A stretch of DNA of 64,000 bases from Symbiodinium natans (GCA_905221605.1 CAJNDS010000292.1:109153-173152), one strand, 5' to 3'. Positions 8,201 through 19,150 are shown, counted from the stretch's first letter. The notes: generated by a model not told the origin, from the letters alone. Numbers and translations are program-made.

Positions 8201-10037
8201 CGGCCTCGCTTCGCTAGAGGGAAGCTTTTCGTCCTCGCGTTGCTGAGGGAACCTTGTGGCCTACAGTCTGCTCTGGGTCACAGTGAGAGTTGCAGCCTCG
8301 ATTTGCTTGAGGGGTGACGCTAGAGCCTGTTGCTCACCAGAGATTCCTGCTGTCTCTGGGTGAACAAAACCCGCCGACCCTCATTTGGATTGAGGGCTGT
8401 GTGTTAGGGTGAGTTTGGGTTCCTCGCTCGTTTGTGTGGAGAACGAAGGTGAGACCGAAACACGGGGGAAAACGGCCAAGGCACGTTGCAGACAGTGCAG
8501 GCCAACGTCGCACTGCAAGCGGCATCCTTGCAGTTGTTGACAGGAGTGTCCCGAACAATAGCGGTGTGCTTGAGCCCGAGTTTGCTGGTTTTCGGGGATC
8601 TGCAAGCTGAGCACAACTGGATATTCTTCGCAGGTAGAATCAGGTAGAACAGATTTGGCCCAACCCTGGTGGATCTGCCTGGACACAAATAACCAAAGGC
8701 ATCAGTGTCGTAAAGCTCATTGACTGGTGCTACTGAGAAACCGTTGCCAAAGAACTTGCAGTAGGACTGTGGTGCGGCGCAGTGCAAGTTGAAGAGCAGC
8801 TGTGGTGGCTGCTCCCCGGAAAACCAATAGTCCAAGAATGCCTCCTTCGGCCTCGCTCCGTGCTGAGGGTTTGTAAGGGTTGGTATTGGCCGGAAAGGAT
8901 TCAGATGGAGGTTACCCGATCTTCGCGCTTTTCCCATCTGAAGGCAACCAATGGTAATCAGCCTGCTGGACATGGCAGGCCTGCTTTTGTTTACATCCAC
9001 GTCTCCTGCAAGGGCTGGGGTCTGTCCGTGCACACAGACAAGGCGGAACCTTGCAGATGTTTAGGTCCTCGCGGCACGGCCGCTGGAGGTTGTTTGAAGA
9101 TGTTGGCTCTCACTATCTGGTGAGTGGTTTGTATGGGCACTTGCTGGGGCAAGGCGGCTCTGGCGTCTGAGGATGGTACATGTGCTGGCTGCTGAGTACG
9201 GGCCACCGAAAGAGACCTGTGGTAAGACAAGCGATGAAAGGAGCCGAACTCCTAAACTCTAGGACAGGCTAGCTCACGCGGACGCCACGCAGAGTATGTG
9301 TCACTATCTTCAGATGTTGGAGCCAAATTGCCTAGCCGTGTGACGTGAGATGTGGTGTTTGGATTCGGCCTCAAGCACTGGAAGGCCTACAACAACAAAT
9401 CCGAATGAAAACTGTGGTCCTAAGACACGCGGAGCAGCTGCTTATACGTGGCACCGCGGGGGTCACATAGAGATAGAGGGCTTGCCAGCAAGGGAACTCT
9501 GTCTAGAGATAGCCCTGGCTCAGTGAGGAGCTGAGGGCCTGGCTGCGCAGATGCAGCGGAATGGTTGTTCGGCCTCGCCTCCGCTGAGGGAACAACAGTC
9601 CATGCTTCTCTGCAGTGTCGGTCCGGGTTAGTAAGAGCGAGAACGCCGGGACCTCGAGCTGCAGTTTTACCATGAAGCAACCGCGTGAGATGCATTATTG
9701 GTCAACTGGTGAGTAAGAGCGAGAAAGCCAGGGTGACGCTACTTTGGGGGAGGCTGCAAGGCACGGTTAGTAAGTGCGAGAAAGCCGGAGCTGCGGACGA
9801 ACCTGGAGTAGCAGTCTTTCATACCTCACGTGTTTCACTTTGCGGCCTCGCATGCGCTGAGGAATATGCCTCGAACAGAACATCCAGTGCTGAGTGGGGA
9901 TTGCCAAACTTAGGGAGGCTGATGCCACAACAAGTGCCTCAACAGCAATGCATGCGGAGGGCAAAGTCGGCCTCGCGAGTGCTGAGGGTTGCAGCTGAGA
10001 GAGGGCCTAGCTGAGAACGCAACACCTCAAGCGAGGT
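8201..10037. repeat. Cluster of related short hairpins CCTCGC-loop-GCTGAGG
   Basis: At least eight short inverted repeats share one pattern: CCTC followed by GC, a 4-6 nt variable loop, then GC(T)GAGG. They lie at 8204-8220, 8233-8248, 8296-8312, 8378-8396 (CCCTCA/TGAGGG), 8851-8868, 9573-9589, 9846-9862 and 9971-9987, with a shorter one at 10024-10037. Most are preceded by CGG. The copy at 9573 has an extra 7-bp perfect outer stem (GTTGTTC 9564-9570 / GAACAAC 9590-9596). The loops differ while the stems are kept, which suggests structure matters or that it is a proliferating mini-element. No long ORF is present here. Confidence 0.65.
9628..9790 (+). repeat. Three copies of a ~22-nt repeat (GTAAGAGCGAGAAAGCC)
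   Basis: Copies at about 9628-9650, 9711-9732 and 9767-9789 share (T/G)AGTAAG(A/T)GCGAGAA(A/C)GCC(A/G)G. They are interspersed among the hairpins and are not in tandem. Role unknown. Confidence 0.6.
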
Positions 10038-11267
10038 AATTTTTAGTTTAGTTTCACTTTGACCAACGGCCCCTTCGGGTGGCTACGCGACGCAGCGTGC
10101 AGACGAAAGTTCCTGTCTAAGGACATGTTAACTTTGTTGTCCTGCATGCTGGCTCAGAGTTGTGTGTGTGTAGTTGTAGGAACTCCGTAGTTGTGCCTTG
10201 GAGGCTCGACGGGAGTGCTGCTTTTAAGTGGGAAAGCCTTTTGAAGTGCTTGAGTTGTAGGGATGTGTGTCTGGAAGCTGTAGAAGTGACTGTGCACGTT
10301 TTTGCTTGCTTTAGGTGTAGTTGGGTAGGTCCCGAGAACTCCCACTGACGTTTGAGTTTGTGTTGTGGCTGTGGAGAACACGTGGCAGAGCAGAGTTTTC
10401 ACCTGTGTGTAAAGAGTTTCACTGACGAAGCCTCCGGCTTATGACTTTGGCTCAAGTCGTGAGAAAAAGAGGGTTCAGCGCGCTGCTGCTGTGTTTTCAC
10501 ACTTCTGGATAAAGACCTGAGGCACAGAGAGGGCAGCAAGCATCGTCGATCTTCTTGCTAGAAAGAGGATGATTAGATAATAGTGAGGTCTTACTTGTCT
10601 GTGAAATTGGCGCTGTAGCCGAGAGGCCCGCTGCCGTGAGCAGGTGCAACATGGACCACTTCTTGCAAGAACGCCAAGTTCTTGCAGTTTTACCTTTTCA
10701 GCCTGAGCGGGCAAGAGGAGACTTTGTTAAGAGCTGCTGTGTGCAACCAACAGAGTCTCTTCATGTGCTGCTGCAGAGGGCTTTGTGACATATGGCGCTG
10801 AGAAGCCCTTCTAACGGAAGAACCCCACGGAAGGAAACAACAACACGTGACGTAACCAGGTTGTAAATCGACCAGAAGTGCTCCAAAGCCTGGTTGGCCA
10901 CAGAAGCCAAGAGGGCCTGCCGTATGGGCATCCAGGAAATGCACAGAAGGTGCGTTTGGCTGAAACGCGCAAAATTGGCGCTGCTATTAACTTTCACAAA
11001 AGCATTGATGGCGGGCGTTTGCTTCTTTCGGGCGTCACGCTTATCCACGGGAATGAAGGGTTGCTGCCATTGTCTTGGGGAACCCAGCAGTTTGGTCGCT
11101 TTTGGTTTCTTTCGGTTGTTGCTGGGTTGTTTGCGGTTGGTTTGGTTGGTGGTGTTGTTCGTCTTTCTTGTTCTTCTTGCTTCTCACGGCGATCTGTTTC
11201 ACACCTAGTTGCAAGACCCACAAGAACGGCTTACTGTGCTACTGATGCAGTAAAGAGGCGTCCGCTA
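10038..11267. other. Non-coding stretch with a possible spliced-leader-like 11-mer
   Basis: No convincing ORF; those of up to 162 codons have no recognisable motif. A short hairpin AAGCC-tcc-GGCTT lies near 10426-10440. At 10446-10456 TTTGGCTCAAG equals the last 11 bases of the dinoflagellate spliced leader as I recall it. 11085-11170 is rich in GTTT/CTTT words. Confidence 0.4.
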
Positions 11268-11712
11268 GTCGACTCGTCGTCGTCGTCGTTGTCGTCGACT
11301 CACCCTAACGTAGTCGTAGTCGTAGTCGCAGTCGTAGTCCTCGTCGTCGTCGAGTCGCAGTCGTAGTCGTAGTCGAGTAGTCGAGTAGTCGAGTAGTCGA
11401 GTAGTCGAGTAGTCGAGTAGTCGACTAGTCGACTAGTCGAGTAGTCGACTCGTCGAGTAGTCGAGTAGTCGACTAGTCGAGTACTACTCGACTAGTCGAC
11501 TAGTCGACTAGTCGAATAGTCGATTAGTCGAGTAGTCGACTAGTCGAGTAGTCGACTAGTCGAGTAGTCGACTAGTCGTAGTCGTAGTCGACTAGTCGTA
11601 GTCGACTAGTCGTAGTCGACTAGTCGTAGTCGTAGTAGTCAACTAGTCGTAGTCGTAGTCGTCGTCGTAGTGGTCGTAGTTTTCAGTAGTCGTAGTAGTC
11701 GTAGTAGCCGTA
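11268..11712. repeat. TAGTCG-type microsatellite, ~445 bp
   Basis: Imperfect hexamer array built from TAGTCG, GAGTAG and GACTAG variants, many of them forming the palindrome GACTAGTC. The hexamer phase shifts to GTAGTC trimers at both edges. It lies directly upstream of the HEAT-repeat gene. Its self-complementary units could form cruciforms. Confidence 0.9.
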
Positions 11713-11875
11713 GTGAAAAAACGCCCGAGAAGAGAATGCGAGTGTTGGGTCTTATCGTCGCTATTGCTTGGCTTAGTGTTTTGCCGACGTGTTGTGGCAG
11801 ATTGCAAATTTGCACGTTTGAGTACGGCAATCCCTGAACAAAGTGTTTGTCATACATTTCAACATACTTCAACAC

Positions 11876-13951
11876 ATGAACATCTTGGTTGCAACACTGT
11901 TTTTTGCGCAGGCCATGGCGTCAGGACATGCTGCTGATTTTGCATCGGTCGAGTACGGTGCACAAGCTTTGATAGAGATGGGCCCAACAGTCGTTGAGGT
12001 GCGACCTAAGGACGTGTTGGAGACCGTGTCCGCGCTTGTGGACATTTTCATACGACATCCGGACGAAAGTGTGGCAGGTCAGCTGTTGAGCGAGCTGGGT
12101 CCCATGATGGCATGTCCGGAGGTGGCTAGAAAACTACTGGCGCTGCTAGCAAGCGATCTTGAGCAGTCTTCCCGACGCCGTGTAGCACAAGCCATGGCAT
12201 TATTGGGCCCTGCTTCAGCTAGAGCTTGCAAGGGGTTTGTGAAAAAGTTGGTGGAATTACTGTCAGATAGCGACGATGAGCTTCAAAAATCTGCAGCGGT
12301 GGCCATGGGGCAGTTGGGCGCTTGCAAAAATTTGGTATCCAAACTGGTGGATTGGCGCACAGATTCCGACTTGCACAAACAATCTATTGCAGCAGATGTT
12401 TTATTGCAGTTGGGCCCAGCAAGTGTGCCCAAACGGCTGATGGAACTGTTCCAGGATCCAGCGGCATCAATGCGATGTTTTTCAGCCGAGGCCATGGGCA
12501 TGCAGGGCCCCTCGGCAGCCGAAGCGTGTCCGGAGGCTGTGTCCAAGTTGGTAGATTTGATGCTGGCGGATCCAGACCTGTATGTGCGACTCACTGCAGC
12601 ACAGGCCCTTAAGCAACTGGGCCCCACAATTGCCACTGATTGTCCGGAAGCAATCTCTAAGCTGATCGAATCACTGGCAGATCCAGACCAGCCAGGGCGC
12701 TGCTATGCCGCAGAGGCACTGTTGCAGCTGGGCCCTGCAATGGTTGAAGTTCGCCCAGATTTCATGTTCCACCTAGTCGAATTGCTAGAAGATCCAGATG
12801 CCAGTGTGCGAGGCGCAGCAGCAGAGGCGGTCGGGGAACTGAGTCTCGAACATTTGAAAGGGTGTCCGAAGGCAGTACTCGGTCTTGTTAGGTTGCTCGA
12901 AGATGAAAAGGAGGAAGTGCGGTCAAGAGCAGAAGGGGCAGTTCGACGCCTGGGTCCCGCAATAAGGCCTTCGCTTGAAAAACTCCTGAACTTATTGGGC
13001 GATGATGAATGGCAAGCGGCAGACCTCATCGGTGAGCTGGGCCCGACAGCAGTAGATTGTGCGCAGGCTCTGTGCAAATTGGAGACCTTGCTCGAAGCCC
13101 CGGACAAGCAGGTGCGGATCACAGCTGCAACATCTTTGGGGAAATTGGGCCCCAAAGCCGTACAGGCCGTTCCCAGGCTGGCAGAGTTGTTGGTGCAGAT
13201 GTTGGAAGATTCAGATTCGGAGGTGCGAGACAGGGCAGCGCAGGTCTTTGGTGAGCTGGGCCCTTCAGCAAGTGAGGCATGTCCATGGGGCGTGCGCAGG
13301 CTGGCTCAGCTGCTCAAAGATCCCGAACTCGAGGTGAGAATCTCTGCAACAGAGTCCTTGGGGCATTTCGGTGTCAGTGTTCTTAAGGCTTGCCCGGATT
13401 GTGTTCAGACATTGTTGGAGTTGCCCGCCGAAATGTCAAGGGAGAAAGCTCTAGCCATGCGGAAGCTAGGCTTGGTGACACATCCAGCTTTTCAGGAGGC
13501 TGTGTGCAAGGTGGTGGATTCACTTGCAGATCCAGATTGGATGACGCGGCATCAAGTAGTGATTGCCTTGGAGCAGCTGGGGCCTGCAGCAGCTCAGGCT
13601 CTCCTGGCCAAGCAGGAAATGGTGCTAGAGGCCCTTCAGGATGGTGTTGAAGATCCAGAAGGGACACTCTGCCAACATCTCTGTCAAGCGTTGATAACCT
13701 GCCTTGATGCATCAGGGGCAAGCGGTTCAGGCCAACAACACAGGCTGGCTTTGCTTCGCGCAGCCGCGGTGTCCGTCTCAAACGACAACGGCCAGAAAAA
13801 TGTGCTTTTGAGGCATGTGGCTTCTTCACGGGCTTCGAATGGCTCGGAGCTGGAGCTTGGAGTTGTCTGTGTTCAAGACAAGTTTAATTTAAAAGCTTCA
13901 AAAGCCGTGGCCGGTCCGGTCAAGGCTGTTGGGTCGATTGGCAGTGAATGA
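11876..13951 (+). CDS. HEAT/armadillo-like repeat protein
   Basis: The 691-codon reading from ATG 11876 is almost entirely tandem helical repeats of about 40 residues. Each has a recurring (Q/E/K)LGP turn, and I count about 16 such turns, with linkers of LADPD or LEDPD type. HEAT-like solenoids are protein-protein scaffolds, so a binding or adaptor role is likely but no partner can be named. The last 70 residues leave the pattern. Two starts compete. ATG 11876 gives a hydrophobic leader (MNILVATLFFAQAMA) that could be a signal peptide. ATG 11915 lies just after CTGTTTTTTGCGCAG, a good splice or trans-splice acceptor, and gives 678 residues. No introns are visible. The frame opens upstream only with a GTG at 11843. 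Confidence 0.85.
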   Translation: MNILVATLFFAQAMASGHAADFASVEYGAQALIEMGPTVVEVRPKDVLETVSALVDIFIRHPDESVAGQLLSELGPMMACPEVARKLLALLASDLEQSSRRRVAQAMALLGPASARACKGFVKKLVELLSDSDDELQKSAAVAMGQLGACKNLVSKLVDWRTDSDLHKQSIAADVLLQLGPASVPKRLMELFQDPAASMRCFSAEAMGMQGPSAAEACPEAVSKLVDLMLADPDLYVRLTAAQALKQLGPTIATDCPEAISKLIESLADPDQPGRCYAAEALLQLGPAMVEVRPDFMFHLVELLEDPDASVRGAAAEAVGELSLEHLKGCPKAVLGLVRLLEDEKEEVRSRAEGAVRRLGPAIRPSLEKLLNLLGDDEWQAADLIGELGPTAVDCAQALCKLETLLEAPDKQVRITAATSLGKLGPKAVQAVPRLAELLVQMLEDSDSEVRDRAAQVFGELGPSASEACPWGVRRLAQLLKDPELEVRISATESLGHFGVSVLKACPDCVQTLLELPAEMSREKALAMRKLGLVTHPAFQEAVCKVVDSLADPDWMTRHQVVIALEQLGPAAAQALLAKQEMVLEALQDGVEDPEGTLCQHLCQALITCLDASGASGSGQQHRLALLRAAAVSVSNDNGQKNVLLRHVASSRASNGSELELGVVCVQDKFNLKASKAVAGPVKAVGSIGSE

Positions 13952-15429
13952 CTTGCAACGACTTGCAGCTGCCAGAACACTTCAGCGTCCGAGGGCGCCT
14001 TCGTACTCACGACCATTGCACAAGGTCTTGCTGAGCAGCAGCCAGCAGACTGTTGGCTATTTTTAGTCGAGACCAACAGCGGTTATTTCGTTCTGCTGCG
14101 CACGTACCGCCCTTAAGCAAACTTAAAAGGGCAGCGGTTGGCTGATGGCAGTACAGTCCCCCGATGACACAGAGTCCCGAAGCAGGTCCCATCAAGTGAA
14201 ATGCTGCGAAGTCGCCGTGGGAAAATCCTGCGTTCGAACCTGCAGCATCTTGCAACCTAATCTTATGATTTTGACTTCCAAGCTAACTGGCAGTCTCCTC
14301 TTCTGCTCGTCCGTCGTCCCATGACGGAACGGCTGCTAGTCTTGATTTTTCATGCTACGGCTTTTGCATAGGCTGTGCAGTACCCGTCCGCGATCGACCA
14401 CTCATCAGGGTGAGCTTGTTATCCTCCGCAATGTTGCTGGCTTGATCAGGGTTGTCTTGCAAAGCGTGCCTTCACAGACAGGTCCACTGAAGTAGCCGCA
14501 ATCATCTGTAAGTGAGCGTGACCTATCGATCTGGCTTTATTTTTGTGCCTCCCATGGATTGCCATGGTGTTGACCCCGCGCCGTGGAAGGAGGCAGGTAC
14601 AGCCATGAAGCGCATCTTTTCGGGAGCGAGGGCTCAGGCAAGAGAGAGAAGATCCCGGAGTTGTCATGGTAGCTGTGGACCTTTTCTGATGAGTTTTGCC
14701 CTTCACGTCTGTTCGGGTTTGGATGACCCGGTGCTATGATCAGACATGCGCACGTGCAGCTTTTGTGCTTTTGTGTTCCAAGATTCCCCTGCTGGAACGT
14801 TCCGCAAGATTTGCTTGATTGCGTGTTAGCACCAGAATTGCCACAAAGAATGCAGTGATGATGCCAATCTGCATTTTGAGTTCCCTTTTGCAGCCGCAGA
14901 AAAAGCCTGATCCCTGGCTTAGGTTTTGTTTTTCTAGTATTCTAGTATGGTATAAACCCGTACGATGCCTTGTTGGCTCACAAGTGTGTTCACATTCCAT
15001 CAAAGACATGACTTCAGATCACCTCTGGCAGAATGCTCGTGCGCACACGTTGCCTAATGCTTACAAACCCGGAACCCTCCGGGGCCCCATGCCCATCTCA
15101 TGATGTTGTACTGCTGCACCGCCGTACTGGTACATTACGCGCTGCTTCTCCACTCTACGAACTCTTTTTAGTAACCGAAGATCACGTTTTACAAGCGCTT
15201 GGAATGTGGTGGTGGTAGCATGTGTTGGCAGGGCGCCTTGATAGCTCCACATGCAGACGCTGCTTGAGCCTGTTTGGCTTTTGAGGTAAAGTTTGTACCC
15301 AATCTGCCGTGAGTTTTGGTCTTGTCAGCGTTCGCGCTTCAGCAGCTCGAAAGCCTGAAGCTGTCAACTGAGATCTCCACGTGGGGCTCAGAAAGGCGAC
15401 TGTGCGAAGTGTGCGAGGTCATCTGCTTC
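13952..15429. other. Intergenic; diverged copy of a 300-bp repeat
   Basis: No convincing gene. A minus-strand ORF at 14740-15009 has one hydrophobic stretch (IGIITAFFVAILVL) but nothing else to support it. 14220-14560 resembles 17880-18130 (see separate entry). Confidence 0.4.
14220..14560 (+). repeat. Diverged dispersed repeat, copy 1
   Basis: Shares ordered words with 17880-18130: TGCAGCATCTTGCA, (G)GCTTGTTAT.CTC and GCTTTATT..TGTGCCTCCC, at similar spacing. Enough for common origin, too diverged to classify. Confidence 0.45.
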
Positions 15430-16413
15430 ATGCCGCTTGCGCAGTTTGTGGTTCGAGGAAGCTTAGCTCAGGCAGCAATGGGCCCGCCTAGAGTATTCGT
15501 CAGGCCAGGCTTGCAGCCGCAACCAGTGAGTCCGTCAAGCCCAGGGAGCACCGCAGGGGCTCAGCTGCCGGGGGCCGTGCCAACCCCGGTTCTGCCAATC
15601 CAGAAGAGCTTTCAAGGGGCTTTCATGCAGCAGTGTGCACAAGCACAGCTGCAGCATCAGCACTTCACCCCATCGGTGTACAAGCGCCTGCCTAGTTCGC
15701 CACAAGAGTCCAGATCGTTGGAAGCTTCCTCTTCTGGAGAAAGCATGCCCGAGTCTCCCGCGGTGAGGCCTACTGGGACACAAGAGGCTAGGTCTACAAT
15801 TATCGTTGAGTACCACCGCGTCTCCTATGAGTCGCAGTACATGTACCACAGGACCGTGAACTGCGGCGAGTTTTTCAATGAGAATCTTGACAGACACAAG
15901 GACAACTTCAAGCTCGGAGTGACCAGTGCCCATTGCCAACGTTTTTGGAGTGACATCCTAGCGCATGTGGAGCATGAGATGAGTCGCAGAGAGCAAGTCG
16001 AAGCTTCGCAGAAGAAGTATCAAACCGGTGCTCTCCAGATTTGGCGCAAGGTGGAGAGAAAAGGAGAGCTAGGTGGACATACGATCACATCTACGGAGTG
16101 GGAGTTTGTGGACGTTGAGCCCATCGAAGTACCGCATCAGTGGCGGCAGAACCTGGGAGAGCGGGCACGCCGGCACATGGTGGGCGCTTTGGGACTGCCG
16201 GCGAATGAGATTACAACCTCTACTGAGTCGTGTGTCTGGAGGGCAGTCACACACGTACCACGTCTTAGTGATCCTGTTGCAAATGTTTCGATAGAAGAGC
16301 TGCGTGCTCGCTTGACTGGGCTAGAAACGGATCTGCAAGCGTTGATTGCTGCGCTGCGCCCTGTTTTGTCTAACATGCCTGCCACGCAGCCCTGCCCTGT
16401 ACAGCTGTGGTGA
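15430..16413 (+). CDS. Unrecognised protein with Pro/Ser-rich N-terminus
   Basis: ATG 15430 gives 327 residues. ATG 15478 (MGPPRVFVRPG) is an equally plausible start, lying 10 bases after GCTCAG. The frame is open further upstream only by a TTG. The first 100 residues are rich in Pro, Ser and Gln and are probably disordered. The middle (about 115-270 of the long form) is charged and aromatic, with YHRVSYESQYMYHR, CGEFFNENLDRHKDNF and W-rich segments such as ALQIWRKVERKGEL, and looks folded. The end has a helical ELRARLTGLETDLQALIAALR stretch that may form a coiled coil. I do not recognise a family. Codon-level openness and sensible composition make it likely real. Confidence 0.6.
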   Translation: MPLAQFVVRGSLAQAAMGPPRVFVRPGLQPQPVSPSSPGSTAGAQLPGAVPTPVLPIQKSFQGAFMQQCAQAQLQHQHFTPSVYKRLPSSPQESRSLEASSSGESMPESPAVRPTGTQEARSTIIVEYHRVSYESQYMYHRTVNCGEFFNENLDRHKDNFKLGVTSAHCQRFWSDILAHVEHEMSRREQVEASQKKYQTGALQIWRKVERKGELGGHTITSTEWEFVDVEPIEVPHQWRQNLGERARRHMVGALGLPANEITTSTESCVWRAVTHVPRLSDPVANVSIEELRARLTGLETDLQALIAALRPVLSNMPATQPCPVQLW

Positions 16414-18430
16414 CGTGCGTGTGTCCACGTCGATCCCCCGCCGAGTAACAACTCAAGAACGGTTGTCAAGAACGGTTGACTTGCAAAGCACCCTAGCCAA
16501 ATTGTGCACAATGGCTTCATTCCATTTGTTGCCACAAAATGTACGCGTGGTTTCGTGGTGCTTTTTGTTGCCGCTGGCGAAAGAAATCTCCGCGCGCACA
16601 ATCACAAGATACGAGCACAAAATCGGATCACAAATTGGGGATCACGACCACAACGCAAAACATGGCCGGCACAAAGCAGAATCCAAAAACATTCAAAAAG
16701 GCTTTCTCTTGCAAGCCTGTAATTGCGCAGTGCCAGACAGCCAGGCACAACACAGAGCACAAGATTCAAAACACAAATTGCAAAACACGGCCCGCAAGAA
16801 AGCCTCAGCAAAGAACACAAGATCGGAGCGCAAACTGCAGCTCAAGCCACAGATGACATCACAACAACTGGTGCAATTCCGTGTCCCAATCTAAGCATAC
16901 GACAACAATACCGCGGAAAGTGAGTTGGCAAAACGATCTCCGTAAGCCACATCTCTGGGCTGCTTTTGTTGTGGATGCGTTCCTGCTCATTGTTACTATG
17001 TGAGGGATCGACCAAGTGGCGTGGGCTGATGGGAGCTCCAGAAGGCTGAGGCAAAGTTTTGAAAGCTTTGGAGCCGATGGTGGCGACAACAACTGGACAA
17101 GGGAAGTTCCACGTTCATGAACACCTAAAACGTAGCCATGGTCACTTAACAGCAACAGTGCTACACTCATTGCATCGGTCTAGCTATTGCAGTAGTGAAC
17201 CAGCTACCTTCAACGAGGGGCCGCCACCACAGAAATGCTCACCTGATGATGATGTCAAGGCAGAAACATTTCTATGAAATATAGTGTCGTTTTGGTGTCT
17301 TTCCCAATCTCCCAAAGTCATGAAAACCCCATTAAATCTAAAGCATTGCTTCAGAGGCAAAACACGCTCAAAGGAAAGATCAGAACAGTGAGCTCATGAG
17401 CCAGAAGCCTAAGTTAGCAACAAGGGCTTTTGAGGAATGCCTGTGCAGAGGTTGGTGGCAGCAGTGTGCCTGCACTAAAACATCCTGGAGAGTTGCAGTC
17501 CCGATGTCATCGTGTTCAAAGAAGAAGTTCCGTGGATCTTTGTAATGATGGACCCTCAGCTCCGGAGTTCCCGCGGCATTGTCTTTGTACAAGTTGCTAT
17601 GTTCAGACCAAGAGACGACAGGTTTCTTGGGTACTTGCTCATGCACACGGTGCATCAGCATGCATGTTGCCAGCCTTGGCTAATGTGAGCCAAGCAGCAG
17701 CTGGGGCTTAGCGGTAATTCATTTAGAGTACCATCGTGTACGAAAAGTAAGTAGTAGAGCCGTGGGAGGTCGAGCCCCAGAGGCGAGCTACTTTCCCGCG
17801 GGTCAAAGGGTAGGGAACCCAACTGCTACAAGGCCGCTGTTGGAAAACAGAGTGCCTGCCATGCCCGCCAAGCTTGCTACTGGATCTTGTTGGTGTCGGG
17901 CATGCAGCATCTTGCAGCCGAGCCACCCAGTTTTGCGGTTCTGAGTTCAAGCGAACGCCGCTCCTGATTTTGAGGCTTCGGCTTGTGCCTGCACTGCTGC
18001 CGGCAACCAATCTCTGATCAAGGTCGGGCTTGTTATTCTCTTGATGCTGAATTCCAAGTATGTGGTTTCCGTGTCAAGGTTTGAGCGCATGCGTTGCTTT
18101 ATTCCTGTGCCTCCCTGAGTGTCTGCCCGCACATCCATGGCTATCAGGGGGCTTTTGCTTGACAACTCTGATCGTCCGTTGGCAAGTCGTTCTCGGCGCG
18201 CCGTGCAACTCTACCTCCTCCATACTTCAAACATCCGCTCGCGTTTGAATGGATTGGGAAGCGTTGAGGAGAATGATCGCATGACCGGCCTGGCAAGGAT
18301 GCGTATGTCACGAAAGCTAGCTCTGTGGAGCTGGCGGGAGTTGTCGTTTACCCATGCACTGGTATTCACCTTGTTAAGAAGCTTCCAGGGAAAAAAAGGG
18401 TTCCACACCTTAACAGGTCCGAAACCCAAG
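16414..18430. other. Non-coding; A/C-rich 16.58-16.86 kb
   Basis: 16580-16860 is unusually A/C-rich, with recurrent CACAA and AAAACACAA words. Several short overlapping ORFs exist, none with a motif. The diverged repeat copy 2 lies near 17880-18130. Confidence 0.4.
17880..18130 (+). repeat. Diverged dispersed repeat, copy 2
   Basis: Partner of 14220-14560, with the same ordered words (GCAGCATCTTGCAG, GGGCTTGTTATTCTC, GCTTTATTCCTGTGCCTCCC). Not in tandem. Confidence 0.45.
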
Positions 18431-18434
18431 ACTT

Positions 18435-18650
18435 AAGGTGGGGGTGGGGGGGGGGGGCCCCCCCCCCCCCCCTCACCATGAGCATTTCGAAAGGATAAGG
18501 TGCCGGCGCCCCCCCCCCCCCCCCTCCTTTAAGGTGGTTGCGTGTGGGATAAGGTAGGGGGGGGGGCCCCCCCCCTACCACCTTCAGGTCCCCTCCCCGC
18601 CCCCCCCCACAAGGTCCCCCCCCACCCCACCCCAAGGTCCTCCCCCGCCC
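18435..18650. repeat. G/C homopolymer palindromes with AAGGT boundaries
   Basis: A run of 12 G (18446-18457) is followed directly by 15 C (18458-18472). A second palindrome runs AAGGTA-G(10) at 18551-18566 into C(9)-TACC-A-CCTT at 18567-18584. Further C-runs are separated by AAGGT or AAGGTCC words. Such G-run/C-run junctions fold on themselves and are also a common site of assembly error. Confidence 0.85.
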
Positions 18651-18659
18651 CCCACAGTC

Positions 18660-19150
18660 ACCATGCTCTGAAGGTCTGTGGTACTTTGCAGAGGTCGTAC
18701 TGAACAGAGCGTCCCTGTACCTAAACTTCGTTTGCGACACGGGGTTCCAGCGGGGGAAGCAAGGGGGCTGAAGGAGTTTAGGGCTTCAGATTTCGAGTTT
18801 AGGGGTCTTCGATCTTACCTGACTAACCGGTTGAGTCTCTACATGGACTCAATCGTGCTTGTTAACAGCTGCTCAAACATGCATTCGAGACTGAAGCTGC
18901 AGCTTGGAGCAGCGATACCCATTCTGCATGTGCACGCCATCAAACTTGGGGGAGCCGTGTGCTTTGGGTCTTACCAAGATATCACATCAACATAACCCGA
19001 AACCGCTTCACTCCACCCCCCTGCGGTGACTAGCTTTCGTAGCCCCTTCTCAAGTTCTTTGTTGCAAGTCCTCTTCATGGCATGATTTCTTGACAAAGGC
19101 AAGCATGCAACAGTAGTAGCAGTCATCCTGTCTTGATTCCATGGTTCTTT
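18660..19150. other. Non-coding stretch
   Basis: One open frame (18678-18995, 105 codons) has no recognisable motif. Nothing else is seen. Confidence 0.3.

Noticed and set aside
12703-13829. Minus-strand ORFs opposite the HEAT gene
   Set aside because: Repeat-derived antisense frames of a clearly coding plus-strand gene.
14225-14260. GTTCGAACC as a tRNA B box
   Set aside because: No A box, acceptor stem or anticodon arm can be built around it.
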